A stretch of 33,561 nucleotides of DNA from assembly GCA_023228295.1 (NCBI GenBank), contig JALOBP010000027.1, positions 1-33,561 on the forward strand, written 5' to 3'. Source of the DNA: Methanoregula sp. (lineage in GTDB: Archaea > Halobacteriota > Methanomicrobia > Methanomicrobiales > Methanospirillaceae). The position numbers and the translations under genes were made by a program. The notes under the pieces were generated by a model. The model did no database searches. It was not told the DNA's origin and saw only the letters and a program-made list of their open reading frames with translations. This document shows, piece by piece, positions 1 through 7,216 of this stretch. Within the stretch, counting starts at the first letter, position 1. The number at the start of each line of letters is the position of its first letter.

Positions 1-64
1 TGAATACGGTTTCGTATTTACTCCGTTTGCGTTTCATTGGGCAAATGAATTTTGCAAACGGAGT
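1..64. repeat. Two tandem hairpins at the left edge
   Basis: Bases 1-8 pair with 13-20 around a GTTT loop, with one G-T wobble. Bases 20-30 pair perfectly with 54-64, and inside that arm 33-38 pair with 44-49 around a 5-base loop. No T-run follows, so this is not a textbook archaeal terminator. It could be the 3' structured end of a gene beyond the edge, or an element in the mod operon leader. The rest of 65-222 is AT-rich and holds nothing else I recognise except a 12-bp palindrome of C, five T, five A and G near 120-131. Confidence 0.5.
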
Positions 65-222
65 TCAAAATACTCTTCTTCTAAATTTTACTTCATCCTA
101 AATCTGGAGAAGAACCGTTCTTTTTAAAAAGGCTGTGGTTGTACAAGTATCTGAAACGAATCTAAAAAATGCGTCATATCCCCTCTAAAAAAAACACAGA
201 ACATAAGAGAACCCAAAATAGT

Positions 223-236
223 CAATTATAAATAAT
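223..236 (+). promoter_or_regulatory. Candidate TATA box of the mod operon
   Basis: The AT-rich element TTATAAATA lies at 226-234 in an otherwise gene-free leader. Initiation about 25 bases downstream would leave roughly 50 bases of leader before the ATG at 311. This is assigned by sequence only; no ModE-type operator was recognised. Confidence 0.4.
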
Positions 237-310
237 TAATTTTTGAAGAAAATAACAAAACATATTTTACATACGGCGTGAAAAGTAACAGTACAATGGA
301 ACGATCTATC

Positions 311-1282
311 ATGAAGCGATCCTCACAAACAAATAAGATCCTTATTCTTGGCATCGTATGCGGACTGTTAGTGCTCACGGCATTCATGGCCGGGTGCACC
401 TCATCGACTCCGGCACAACCGGCAACGCCCGGGGTTACCGCAGCCCCAACATCCGCTCCTGCAACACCGGCACCCACTGCACAAGCGACCCCGCAGGCAG
501 TCCCGTCAATCGCGGCAACGGATGTCGCAGCGACAACCAGCACCCCGCAACCGGTCTACACGTACTCGGAAGGCAATGTCATTGCCTATACCGCAGCTTC
601 ACTCACGGGCGTGACCCCAAAACTCGCGGAAGGATTTGAAGCAATGTATCCCGGCCACAAGGTTGTTTTCAGTCTTGCCGGAACGCAGGCGATCAAAACC
701 CAGGTACAAAACGGTGCATATGCTGATGTCTTCATCTCTGCAAGCCCCAAATATACCACCGAACTTACTAACGGGGGTTATTTCGTTGACGGCACAGTCA
801 AAACCCTCACTACCAACTATGTCATCGTCATCCTGCCGGCAGACAATCCTGCAAATATCCAGTCGCTTACCGATCTGGCCAAGCCTGGCGTGAAGATCGC
901 ACGTGCTGCAAAGACCGTCCCGATTGGCATTGCAACAGATGCTGCCCTCGTGAACCTTGCAAAATCCAACTACGGGAAGGAATGGAATAATTCGATATAT
1001 GCCAACACCATTACCTACGAGACCTCCGAACCGGGGGTCGCAACAAAGGTAGCACTGGGTGAGGTTGACGCCGGGTTCGTGTACGAATCTACCGCAACTG
1101 CTGCAAAACCAGGTACGTATTCCACCATCACAATCCCGAAGAAAGACAATTATCTCCAGACTTATTCGATCGCGGTCCTCAAAGGCTCAACCAGCAAGGG
1201 TGCGGCAACGGACTTCGAGAATTTCATGATGTCCGATGCGGGCCAGCAGATCCTTACGGAGTACGGGTTCCGGTCAGCCTGA
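311..1282 (+). CDS. modA: Molybdate/tungstate ABC transporter substrate-binding lipoprotein (ModA-like)
   Basis: Captures the oxyanion outside the cell and delivers it to the ModBC channel. Starting at ATG 311 the 323-residue product has basic residues, a hydrophobic segment (10-26) and a lipobox with Cys29, then an Ala/Pro/Thr-rich linker to about residue 85. The periplasmic-binding domain follows: AASLT at 95-99 and AGTQ at 123-126 match the two oxyanion-binding loops of ModA, with Thr where a Ser is common, and ADVFISAS at 138-145 is typical of the family. GTG 278 and ATG 296 are in frame upstream, but ATG 311 gives the cleanest lipoprotein signal. First gene of modABC. Molybdate versus tungstate cannot be settled from sequence; methanogens use both, and sulfate is a less likely ligand. 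Confidence 0.88.
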   Translation: MKRSSQTNKILILGIVCGLLVLTAFMAGCTSSTPAQPATPGVTAAPTSAPATPAPTAQATPQAVPSIAATDVAATTSTPQPVYTYSEGNVIAYTAASLTGVTPKLAEGFEAMYPGHKVVFSLAGTQAIKTQVQNGAYADVFISASPKYTTELTNGGYFVDGTVKTLTTNYVIVILPADNPANIQSLTDLAKPGVKIARAAKTVPIGIATDAALVNLAKSNYGKEWNNSIYANTITYETSEPGVATKVALGEVDAGFVYESTATAAKPGTYSTITIPKKDNYLQTYSIAVLKGSTSKGAATDFENFMMSDAGQQILTEYGFRSA

Positions 1283-1354
1283 ACCCCCTGATTTTATTTT
1301 CCTCTCACACCCATTCTTTAAAAGTACAGACAACCGGTACGTGCTGGACAGGTT

Positions 1355-2173
1355 ATGACCGCATCTTCCGTGAAAAAAAAGATAACAGGAACTCTTACCT
1401 GCATCGCGGCAGGTGTACTTATCGTGGCTGTCGCACTTTACTTAGTGCTTCCTATCCTCGCGCTCTTCTTCCGCATAACGCCAGATCTTTTCCTTGCATC
1501 GCTTGCGGATCCTGAAGTGAAGGCGGCACTCAGCCTGAGTCTTGTCACGTCGGTCATCTCCCTTGCAATCGTTATTCTTGTGGGCACTCCTTTTGCCTAC
1601 ATCCACTGCCGGAACCAGTACCCGGGCAAGATGCTGGTGGATACCATTATCGACTTGCCCCTCGTCCTCCCCCCGGCTGTTGCGGGCATGGCGCTGCTCG
1701 TGCTGTATGGCAGGGCCGGCCTTGTGGGTAAGTACGCGAACATCTTTGGCATTTCAATTGCATTCACGACACTTGCAGTAATCATGGCACAAATCTTTGT
1801 CGCATCGCCATTCTACCTCCGCCAGGCAAAATCCCTCTTTGACCAGCTCGACCCTGCTTACGAGCTGACAGCCCGAACGCTGGGGGCATCGCCGGCCCGT
1901 GTCTTTGCACACGTGGTGGTCCCCTTAACCGCGAGCGGTCTCGTCTCCGGGGCCGTGATGACATTCGGGCGGGCACTGGGAGAGTTCGGGGCAACGATCA
2001 TGTTTGCCGGCAACCTTCCCGGTGTCACTCAGACCATGCCGCTTGCGGTATACGTGAACCTGGCAGGGGATTTCAATGTCGGGCTTACCATCTCCATCCT
2101 GCTCGTCCTGATCTCGTTTACCATCATGATCGCGATCCGGTTCCTTGCCAAAACGGAGGTGTCGCATGCTTGA
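1355..2173 (+). CDS. modB: Molybdate/tungstate ABC transporter permease (ModB-like)
   Basis: Inner-membrane channel subunit that pairs with the ATPase encoded immediately downstream. The 272 residues hold about six hydrophobic helices, at roughly 16-38, 58-82, 100-120, 133-152, 192-212 and 243-263. The cytoplasmic coupling loop is visible as the EAA-type motif from Glu170 to Gly177 (ELTARTLG), followed by ASPARVF and a VVVPL segment, as in the CysT/ModB permease family. The length is normal for ModB. It lies 72 bases after modA and its last 8 bases overlap the start of the ATPase gene, so translation is probably coupled. Confidence 0.92.
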   Translation: MTASSVKKKITGTLTCIAAGVLIVAVALYLVLPILALFFRITPDLFLASLADPEVKAALSLSLVTSVISLAIVILVGTPFAYIHCRNQYPGKMLVDTIIDLPLVLPPAVAGMALLVLYGRAGLVGKYANIFGISIAFTTLAVIMAQIFVASPFYLRQAKSLFDQLDPAYELTARTLGASPARVFAHVVVPLTASGLVSGAVMTFGRALGEFGATIMFAGNLPGVTQTMPLAVYVNLAGDFNVGLTISILLVLISFTIMIAIRFLAKTEVSHA

Positions 2174-2864
2174 GGCCGTGATCAAAAAGCAGCTGCGTGA
2201 CTTTTCGCTTGACCTCTCCTTCAGCGTTAATGACGGCAGTATTTTTGTTCTGATGGGAGAGAACGGTGCGGGAAAGACAACTGTCCTTAACTGTATCGCC
2301 GGGCTCATGGGACCGGATGCCGGGTCGATCCGATTCAACAGTTCGGTGGTATTTGACGCAGGTATCGGGATCAACATCCCGGTTGAGGAGCGACGCATCG
2401 GATTCGTCTTCCAGCGGTCGGCGGTCTTCCCCCATATGACTGTCGGGGAAAATATTGCATTCGGTCTCCGTGCCCGCCGTAAACCGACGGTTTTTATTAA
2501 AGAACGTGTCGGGCACTGGCTCAAAGCGATGCATATCGAAGACCTTGTGGACGTGAAAGCAGGAAACCTATCAGGAGGACAGAAACAGAGGGTTGCCCTT
2601 GCCCGTGCCCTTGCCATAGAGCCGGCACTGCTTATGCTGGATGAGCCGTTCACCGGACTGGATGCGGAGAATATCCGGCTCGTAAAAGAATTGACACGGA
2701 CGTTCGTGACCTCAATGAAGATCCCCTGTCTCATTGTTACCCACCGGGTTATCGACTGTAGGGATGTAGGGGATAATGCATGCATTATCTGCCGTGGAAA
2801 AAAGGAGTGGGAAGGAAAGCCGGAGAACCTGCCCGGATGTTCCTGTCGTAATGACTATGTATGA
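2166..2864 (+). CDS. modC: Molybdate/tungstate ABC transporter ATP-binding protein (ModC-like)
   Basis: Cytoplasmic ATPase that powers the ModB channel. All nucleotide-binding motifs are present: Walker A GENGAGKTT (31-39), Q-loop Gln83 in VFQRS, signature LSGGQ (135-139), Walker B LLMLDEP (155-161) and the switch His193 in VTHR. ATG 2166 is preferred over the upstream in-frame TTG at 2145 because it gives the usual MLEAVI-type N terminus and an 8-base overlap with modB. At 232 residues it lacks the C-terminal molybdate-binding Mop domain of bacterial ModC, so uptake is probably not feedback-inhibited through that domain. The tail carries two cysteines (CSC) of unknown meaning. Confidence 0.92.
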   Translation: MLEAVIKKQLRDFSLDLSFSVNDGSIFVLMGENGAGKTTVLNCIAGLMGPDAGSIRFNSSVVFDAGIGINIPVEERRIGFVFQRSAVFPHMTVGENIAFGLRARRKPTVFIKERVGHWLKAMHIEDLVDVKAGNLSGGQKQRVALARALAIEPALLMLDEPFTGLDAENIRLVKELTRTFVTSMKIPCLIVTHRVIDCRDVGDNACIICRGKKEWEGKPENLPGCSCRNDYV

Positions 2865-2920
2865 CATCCAGGCGCCGGAAGTGTGAGCACGACCGTTTCT
2901 TGTGTTCCGTCCCCCGGTTG

Positions 2921-2928
2921 TTTTTTTT
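2921..2928 (+). terminator. T-run terminator after modC
   Basis: A run of eight T follows a C/G-rich stretch 56 bases after the modC stop. Archaeal RNA polymerase terminates at such T-runs. It separates the operon from the decayed minus-strand gene that follows. Confidence 0.55.
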
Positions 2929-2946
2929 ACAGTGTGATAAAAAAGA

Positions 2947-3412
2947 TTACTGGAAATCAATCTCGTTCATCTGTTCAAGCGAATTGATGAGATCGCACAT
3001 CACAATTTTTGAATCCGACCTGGTGTAGAGCGTGTCCTCGATATAGAGCGAACGCTTTACCGGGTTCTGCAGATCGTGATAACTGCTGTAATGGGTTACC
3101 GTGCCCTTCAGGATAAAGCCGGTTTTCAGATTCACACCATACACGAATACTCCCCCCAGATCATCGGGTTGTGGCTGCCCCAGTTTGAACAGGCAGTATC
3201 TCCCTGGTATACGTGGACCGGCAATACGAGCTGGTCTTTTTCCTTGTCAAACAGGAATGCTTTCGGGTCGTCAAGGACCGGCGATGTGCTGTAGGATCCC
3301 CCAGCGATTCGCTGTCTTTGAGCGAGGGGTTGTTCATGTCCAATATATTGAAGAGGGTGATCTTGACCGGGCCGGACTGTGACTCTTTACCAATACCGAT
3401 GATGTGGCTGGC
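2947..3412 (-). pseudogene. Decayed C-terminal remnant of a beta-propeller-domain secreted protein
   Basis: Three reading-frame pieces on the minus strand join into one recognisable C terminus. Piece A (about 3406-3300) reads HIIGIGKE and later VKITLFNILDMNNP. Piece B (about 3300-3160) reads DDPKAFLFDKEKDQLVLPV. Piece C (about 3155-2947) contains VYGVNLKTGF, RSLYIEDTLYT and SDSKIVMCDL. This order and these phrases resemble the archaeal beta-propeller family (Beta_propel, PF09826). The shifts A to B and B to C fall at G homopolymers (plus-strand C-runs 3298-3302 and 3152-3157). The N-terminal part of such a protein, normally several hundred residues, is absent; the receiver gene starts at 3635. 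Sequencing error could explain the shifts but not the truncation. Confidence 0.7.
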
Positions 3413-3634
3413 AGTCATTACATCTGCCACGGTTTCTTGCCCCCCCACGGGCCCGGCATCCTGAACGGGACCTGTGCCGTAAGGGAGCAATTGCTTGCAT
3501 TCCCCTGGAACGGCGATTCCCAAATCTTTTCAGAATCTATTTAACGATCGGCAATACATTGCAGTCATATCGGCATACCGGGCGGCCTGTGGTGAATAGT
3601 GGCAGGCAGGGCCCGGCAACCGCTGCAGCTGCCT

Positions 3635-4807
3635 ATGTATAGCGTACTCTATGTTGACGATGACAAACATCTTCTGGATGTGGCCCGGTTTTTCCTTGAG
3701 GAAACCGGGGAAGTGAGCGTAGACACCGCATCCCTTGCCACCGATGCTTTGGCACTACCCGGCTTTTCCTCGTATGATGCCATTATTGCAGATTACGAGA
3801 TGCCCCGTATGGACGGCATCGCATTCCTGAAAAAAGTACGGGCTGATTATGGGAATATCCCCTTCATTCTTTTTACGGGTAAAGGGCGAGAGGCGATCGT
3901 GATCGAGGCCATCAATAATGGTGCAGATTTTTATCTCCAGAAAGGCGGGGAGCCTGAATCTCAGTTTGCCGAGCTTTTCCACATGATCAGGAAAGCCGTG
4001 GATAAACGGCGGATGGAAGAAGAGATCGCATTCAAGAATGCAATTCTCTCAACCCAGCAGGACACTTCCATGGATGCGATCCTTATCGTAGATGCGAATA
4101 AAAAAATCCTCAATTATACCAGCAATTTCATCGGGCTCTTTGGAATTCCTGATGAACTTGTTGCATCCAGTCTGGACGAGCCGGTACTCCGGTTCGTCTC
4201 TGACCAGATTGCTGATCCTGATGTGTTCCTCGCCCGTGTCAAGGATCTCTATACCCATAAGAACGAAAAATGCATTGAGGATATCCTCCTGAAAAACGGG
4301 CAGATCATTGAATGGGTCTCATTCCCGATGCTGGGCGATAAAGACCGGTACTACGGGAGGGTGTGGTACTTCCGGGATATCACTGAACGAAAACGGGTGG
4401 AGGATGCACTCCGTGAGAGCGAAGAGACTTTCCGCACATTTGTTGAGAAGTCCTCTGACGGTATCCTCTTGGTTGATGAGTCCGGCATGGTCATGGAATG
4501 GAACCCCGCACTGGAAACGATCACGGGCATCACGCGTGAAGGCGCGATCGGAAAGCCCTATATTGGGATTATCGACCGGATGATGGTTGCCGAACACCGG
4601 ACCGCAGACATCCTGGATCGGATGAAACGTGAGTTGGAAACCGCATCGCTAACCGGCTCATCTGTGTTCTTCGGCCGCCAGATCGAGGCATGTATCTCCC
4701 GGCCAGACGGGACGCGGCGCAGAGTCCAGCAGACGGTATTTCCGATACGGATCTGCCGGGGATTCCGGCTCGGATCAATAACCCGGGACATCACGGATCT
4801 GCGGTAA
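3635..4807 (+). CDS. Response regulator receiver domain protein with two PAS domains
   Basis: Cytoplasmic signalling protein of 390 residues from ATG 3635. The N-terminal receiver (1-120) has the acidic pocket Asp8-Asp10 in YVDDD, phospho-acceptor Asp53 in ADYEMPRMDG, Thr81 and Lys103, so it should be phosphorylatable. PAS domain 1 covers about 145-258 and ends in WYFRDITERK; PAS domain 2 covers about 270-390 and ends in GSITRDITDL. It stops there with no kinase, GGDEF or DNA-binding output, so output is probably through protein contacts. An in-frame GTG at 3599 is preceded by GGTGA but would add 12 unfamiliar residues, so the start is not certain. It converges on the histidine kinase at 4930-6933, a possible partner. 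A TATA-like stretch lies near 3534-3545. Confidence 0.88.
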   Translation: MYSVLYVDDDKHLLDVARFFLEETGEVSVDTASLATDALALPGFSSYDAIIADYEMPRMDGIAFLKKVRADYGNIPFILFTGKGREAIVIEAINNGADFYLQKGGEPESQFAELFHMIRKAVDKRRMEEEIAFKNAILSTQQDTSMDAILIVDANKKILNYTSNFIGLFGIPDELVASSLDEPVLRFVSDQIADPDVFLARVKDLYTHKNEKCIEDILLKNGQIIEWVSFPMLGDKDRYYGRVWYFRDITERKRVEDALRESEETFRTFVEKSSDGILLVDESGMVMEWNPALETITGITREGAIGKPYIGIIDRMMVAEHRTADILDRMKRELETASLTGSSVFFGRQIEACISRPDGTRRRVQQTVFPIRICRGFRLGSITRDITDLR

Positions 4808-4929
4808 CATATCCTGACAACCCTGAATGACGTTGGACGTTCGAATCGTTCGGAAGAACCTGGGGTGACCGGGAACAATATGAATCCGCCGTCAGGAACA
4901 AGAGGACATGATATACTAGTGCTGGTTAT

Positions 4930-6933
4930 TCATGCAAAGCGGTAGGACTTCTTTGCGATGCGGATAACAAATCGTGCGCCACGGTCCGGTATCCCATTCT
5001 CGGAAATTGTAAAGCCCGTGATGGATAGGATCTCGCGTATCAGGAAGAGGCCGTAACCAGTGTTTTTACCAAAACCCCTCGAGAAGATTCGGTCCTTCTC
5101 CTCTTCCGGAATCCCGATGCCATCATCCTCGCAAATAATGGACAGCCCCTCGTCATCCTCCGTGTAAGTGACCGTGATCCGGGTGACATGCTCGCCGTGG
5201 CGGAGGGAATTGTCGATCAGGTTAAAAAAAACCTTCTCGATAAGGGGATCGGCATAGATCTCAAGACCACCGGTATTGACCATGATCTCAACAGAACCCC
5301 GATCAATGGTTTGCAAGAGTCCCTCAAGCGTCGGTGCCACCGGGATCCACTGGGGTGGTTCTGCACCTACATTCTGGTAATCCCTTGTGAATACGATCTG
5401 GCGGAGGATTGTTCCCGCAATCGTATTGATGATGTTCAGCATGCTGGCATTCTCCTGGCTGCCAATGTTCTTTTTCAGGATGGCGATATAGCCCTGAAGG
5501 GAGTTGATTTGGTTGATTATGTCGTGCCGTGTGATGCTGGTCAGCAGGGCGACCTGTTTGTTTGCCTTACGGATGATCTCGTCGGCATGTTTGCTGTCGG
5601 TGATATCCGTTATGAAGCCTTCAATGGCAATAATTTCCCCTTTTGGCGAGTGAATACCGAGGCCTTGTACCCAGACCCACTTCTCCGTGCCAGTTGATGT
5701 GTGGATGCGATACATAATCTGGAAACTCTGGTTAGCGTCCAATGCCTCCTGCGTCTCATCCCAGACCCGCTGTCGATCTTCCGGGTGGATGATGTCTGCA
5801 TAGGCAGTTGTGTGGTTGCCGATCAGATCGGATGACTGATAGCCGGTAAGATCTGCACACCCCTCGCTTGCAAACTCCATTGTCCACGCCGGGTCATTCC
5901 TGCACCGGTATGCCATGCCAGGGAGGTTTCCCATGAGGGTAGCAAGCATTCGCTGGCTCTCTTTGAGCTGTTCCTCGGCATGTCTGCGCTCCGTGATGTC
6001 AATCCCAAACGAGATGGTGGCAGTGGTCTTCCCATCTTCTGTGATGGTGTTATTGTTCCATGAGATATACCGGACACTGCCGGATTTTGTCAGGACCGGG
6101 CTCTCAAAATTCCTGGGTGTTCCCCCGGCTGCAAGATGATGGAACTCGTCCCAGACCCCCGGGAACCGCTCTTTTGGCACAATCACCTCAAAGCAGCGTT
6201 TGCCCATCATCTTCTCACGAGTATAGCCGGTCACTTCCTCGGCTGCCGTGTTGAAGATCGTGAGATTGCCGTTCGTATCAAGGCCGATGATCATCGCGTT
6301 GGCGGTGCTGATCAGGTTCTCGGCAAAATCCCGTGCCTTCACCACTTCGGCAGTTCGTTCGCGTACCCGCTGCTCGAGTGCCTGCTGGTAGGTCTTCATC
6401 TCGGTGATATCTTCGAGGATAATTCCCACAGCCCGGGCTCCGTTCTCGAATGTGAGGGGAATGCATTTCATCTTGAAGTAGCGGGGGTCGTCAAGAAGAT
6501 CGAACTGCACCTCGTGTGCACTTCCATCTCCATCAAGCGCCCGCTCGATGCAGGTCATTTCCCCGGCCGGGAAATGGGGCGAGATCGGGGACTGTCCAAG
6601 CTGGGCCCCTTTCAGCAGATCCTTGGGCATGCCAAAAAATGCAAGGAATGGTGCGTTGACCTCCTGGATGAAGAGGTCATTGTCAAGGATCAGGATAAGA
6701 TCAGATGAGAGACTGAGGAGATTGGTGAGGGGGACCCGCTGGGTGAGCGAGAAGAGTTTGGCCGATCCGAGCATCCGCATCTCAGCCTGTCCGGTAAGGA
6801 CAAACGCATTGAGGTATTTAGCCGCGGTTGTACGGTTCAGCGAAAGTTTTTTTGAGACTTCTTCAATGGTAAGACCTTTGGGATGCGTCCTGAGTAATTC
6901 CCGGATTGTTGCCTCTTCACTGTTCCTTGCCAT
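4930..6933 (-). CDS. Soluble histidine kinase with N-terminal HTH and three PAS domains
   Basis: A 667-residue protein without membrane segments. Residues 5-65 form a winged-helix-like DNA-binding domain (LTIEEVSKKLSLNRTTAAKYL). PAS domains follow at about 72-180, 203-315 and 328-447; the second and third end in IDITERR and ITDITDSK. The kinase core holds the phospho-acceptor His470 in SITRHDIINQ, N-box Asn575 in NLIDNSLRHG, G1 box DDGIGIP (603-609) and a GYGLFLI lid segment (627-633). The start is ATG 6933, because GGAGGTGA at 6942-6949 sits 8 bases upstream; the in-frame GTG 6945 overlaps that site. The HTH-kinase fusion suggests it binds DNA or pairs sensing with transcription directly. 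No cognate regulator is in the same transcript; the receiver-PAS protein is convergent. Confidence 0.92.
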   Translation of the reverse strand: MARNSEEATIRELLRTHPKGLTIEEVSKKLSLNRTTAAKYLNAFVLTGQAEMRMLGSAKLFSLTQRVPLTNLLSLSSDLILILDNDLFIQEVNAPFLAFFGMPKDLLKGAQLGQSPISPHFPAGEMTCIERALDGDGSAHEVQFDLLDDPRYFKMKCIPLTFENGARAVGIILEDITEMKTYQQALEQRVRERTAEVVKARDFAENLISTANAMIIGLDTNGNLTIFNTAAEEVTGYTREKMMGKRCFEVIVPKERFPGVWDEFHHLAAGGTPRNFESPVLTKSGSVRYISWNNNTITEDGKTTATISFGIDITERRHAEEQLKESQRMLATLMGNLPGMAYRCRNDPAWTMEFASEGCADLTGYQSSDLIGNHTTAYADIIHPEDRQRVWDETQEALDANQSFQIMYRIHTSTGTEKWVWVQGLGIHSPKGEIIAIEGFITDITDSKHADEIIRKANKQVALLTSITRHDIINQINSLQGYIAILKKNIGSQENASMLNIINTIAGTILRQIVFTRDYQNVGAEPPQWIPVAPTLEGLLQTIDRGSVEIMVNTGGLEIYADPLIEKVFFNLIDNSLRHGEHVTRITVTYTEDDEGLSIICEDDGIGIPEEEKDRIFSRGFGKNTGYGLFLIREILSITGFTISENGIPDRGARFVIRIAKKSYRFA

Positions 6934-6941
6934 GGTACCTC

Positions 6942-6980
6942 TCACCTCCTTACCATATATTTCGCGATAACCTATATAAA
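6942..6980 (-). promoter_or_regulatory. Ribosome-binding site and candidate TATA box of the HTH-histidine kinase
   Basis: On the minus strand GGAGGTGA (6949-6942) is a strong Shine-Dalgarno that selects ATG 6933. A TTTATATAGG element lies at 6980-6971. The same bases read CCTATATAAA on the plus strand, so the element could serve either direction. Confidence 0.5.
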
Positions 6981-6987
6981 TCAGCAG

Positions 6988-7045
6988 TAATCATCAATAC
7001 CAGTTAACAGCGATAATCATCAAAACACAAAAAGTATAAATATTA
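6988..7045 (+). promoter_or_regulatory. Divergent intergenic region: direct repeat and TATA box of the chemoreceptor gene
   Basis: TAATCATCAA occurs at 6988-6997 and again at 7014-7023, starts 26 bases apart, with the palindrome GTTAAC (7003-7008) between. A TATA-like AGTATAAATATTA lies at 7033-7045 and would drive the plus-strand chemoreceptor with a leader of about 150 bases. The repeat is placed like an operator, possibly for the neighbouring HTH protein (inference). Confidence 0.4.
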
Positions 7046-7216
7046 ATGTGAAATAAGGGGATCTGCTGCAACCAGAACCGGAAGAACCGGTTTCATGGTC
7101 GCATGATCCATCGGACCTGTTTCCCAGAAAAAAACCGGAGTCTCTAACGATATCTCTGGGACAATTGGGAAGCGATCCGGCAGTGTGCATGGATTTTAAA
7201 AAGAGGTGTAGTGAAA

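Noticed and set aside
1925..2785. Long minus-strand open frame opposite modB and modC
   Set aside because: It lies antisense to two genes with complete, well-known motifs, and its translation is Arg/Ser-rich without recognisable domains.
4839..4847. GTTCGAATC, like a tRNA T-loop
   Set aside because: No acceptor, D or anticodon stem can be formed around it.
4808..4945. In-frame extension after the stop of the receiver-PAS-PAS gene
   Set aside because: The 46 codons after TAA stay open but do not resemble a PAS or kinase continuation. TAA is not a pyrrolysine codon.
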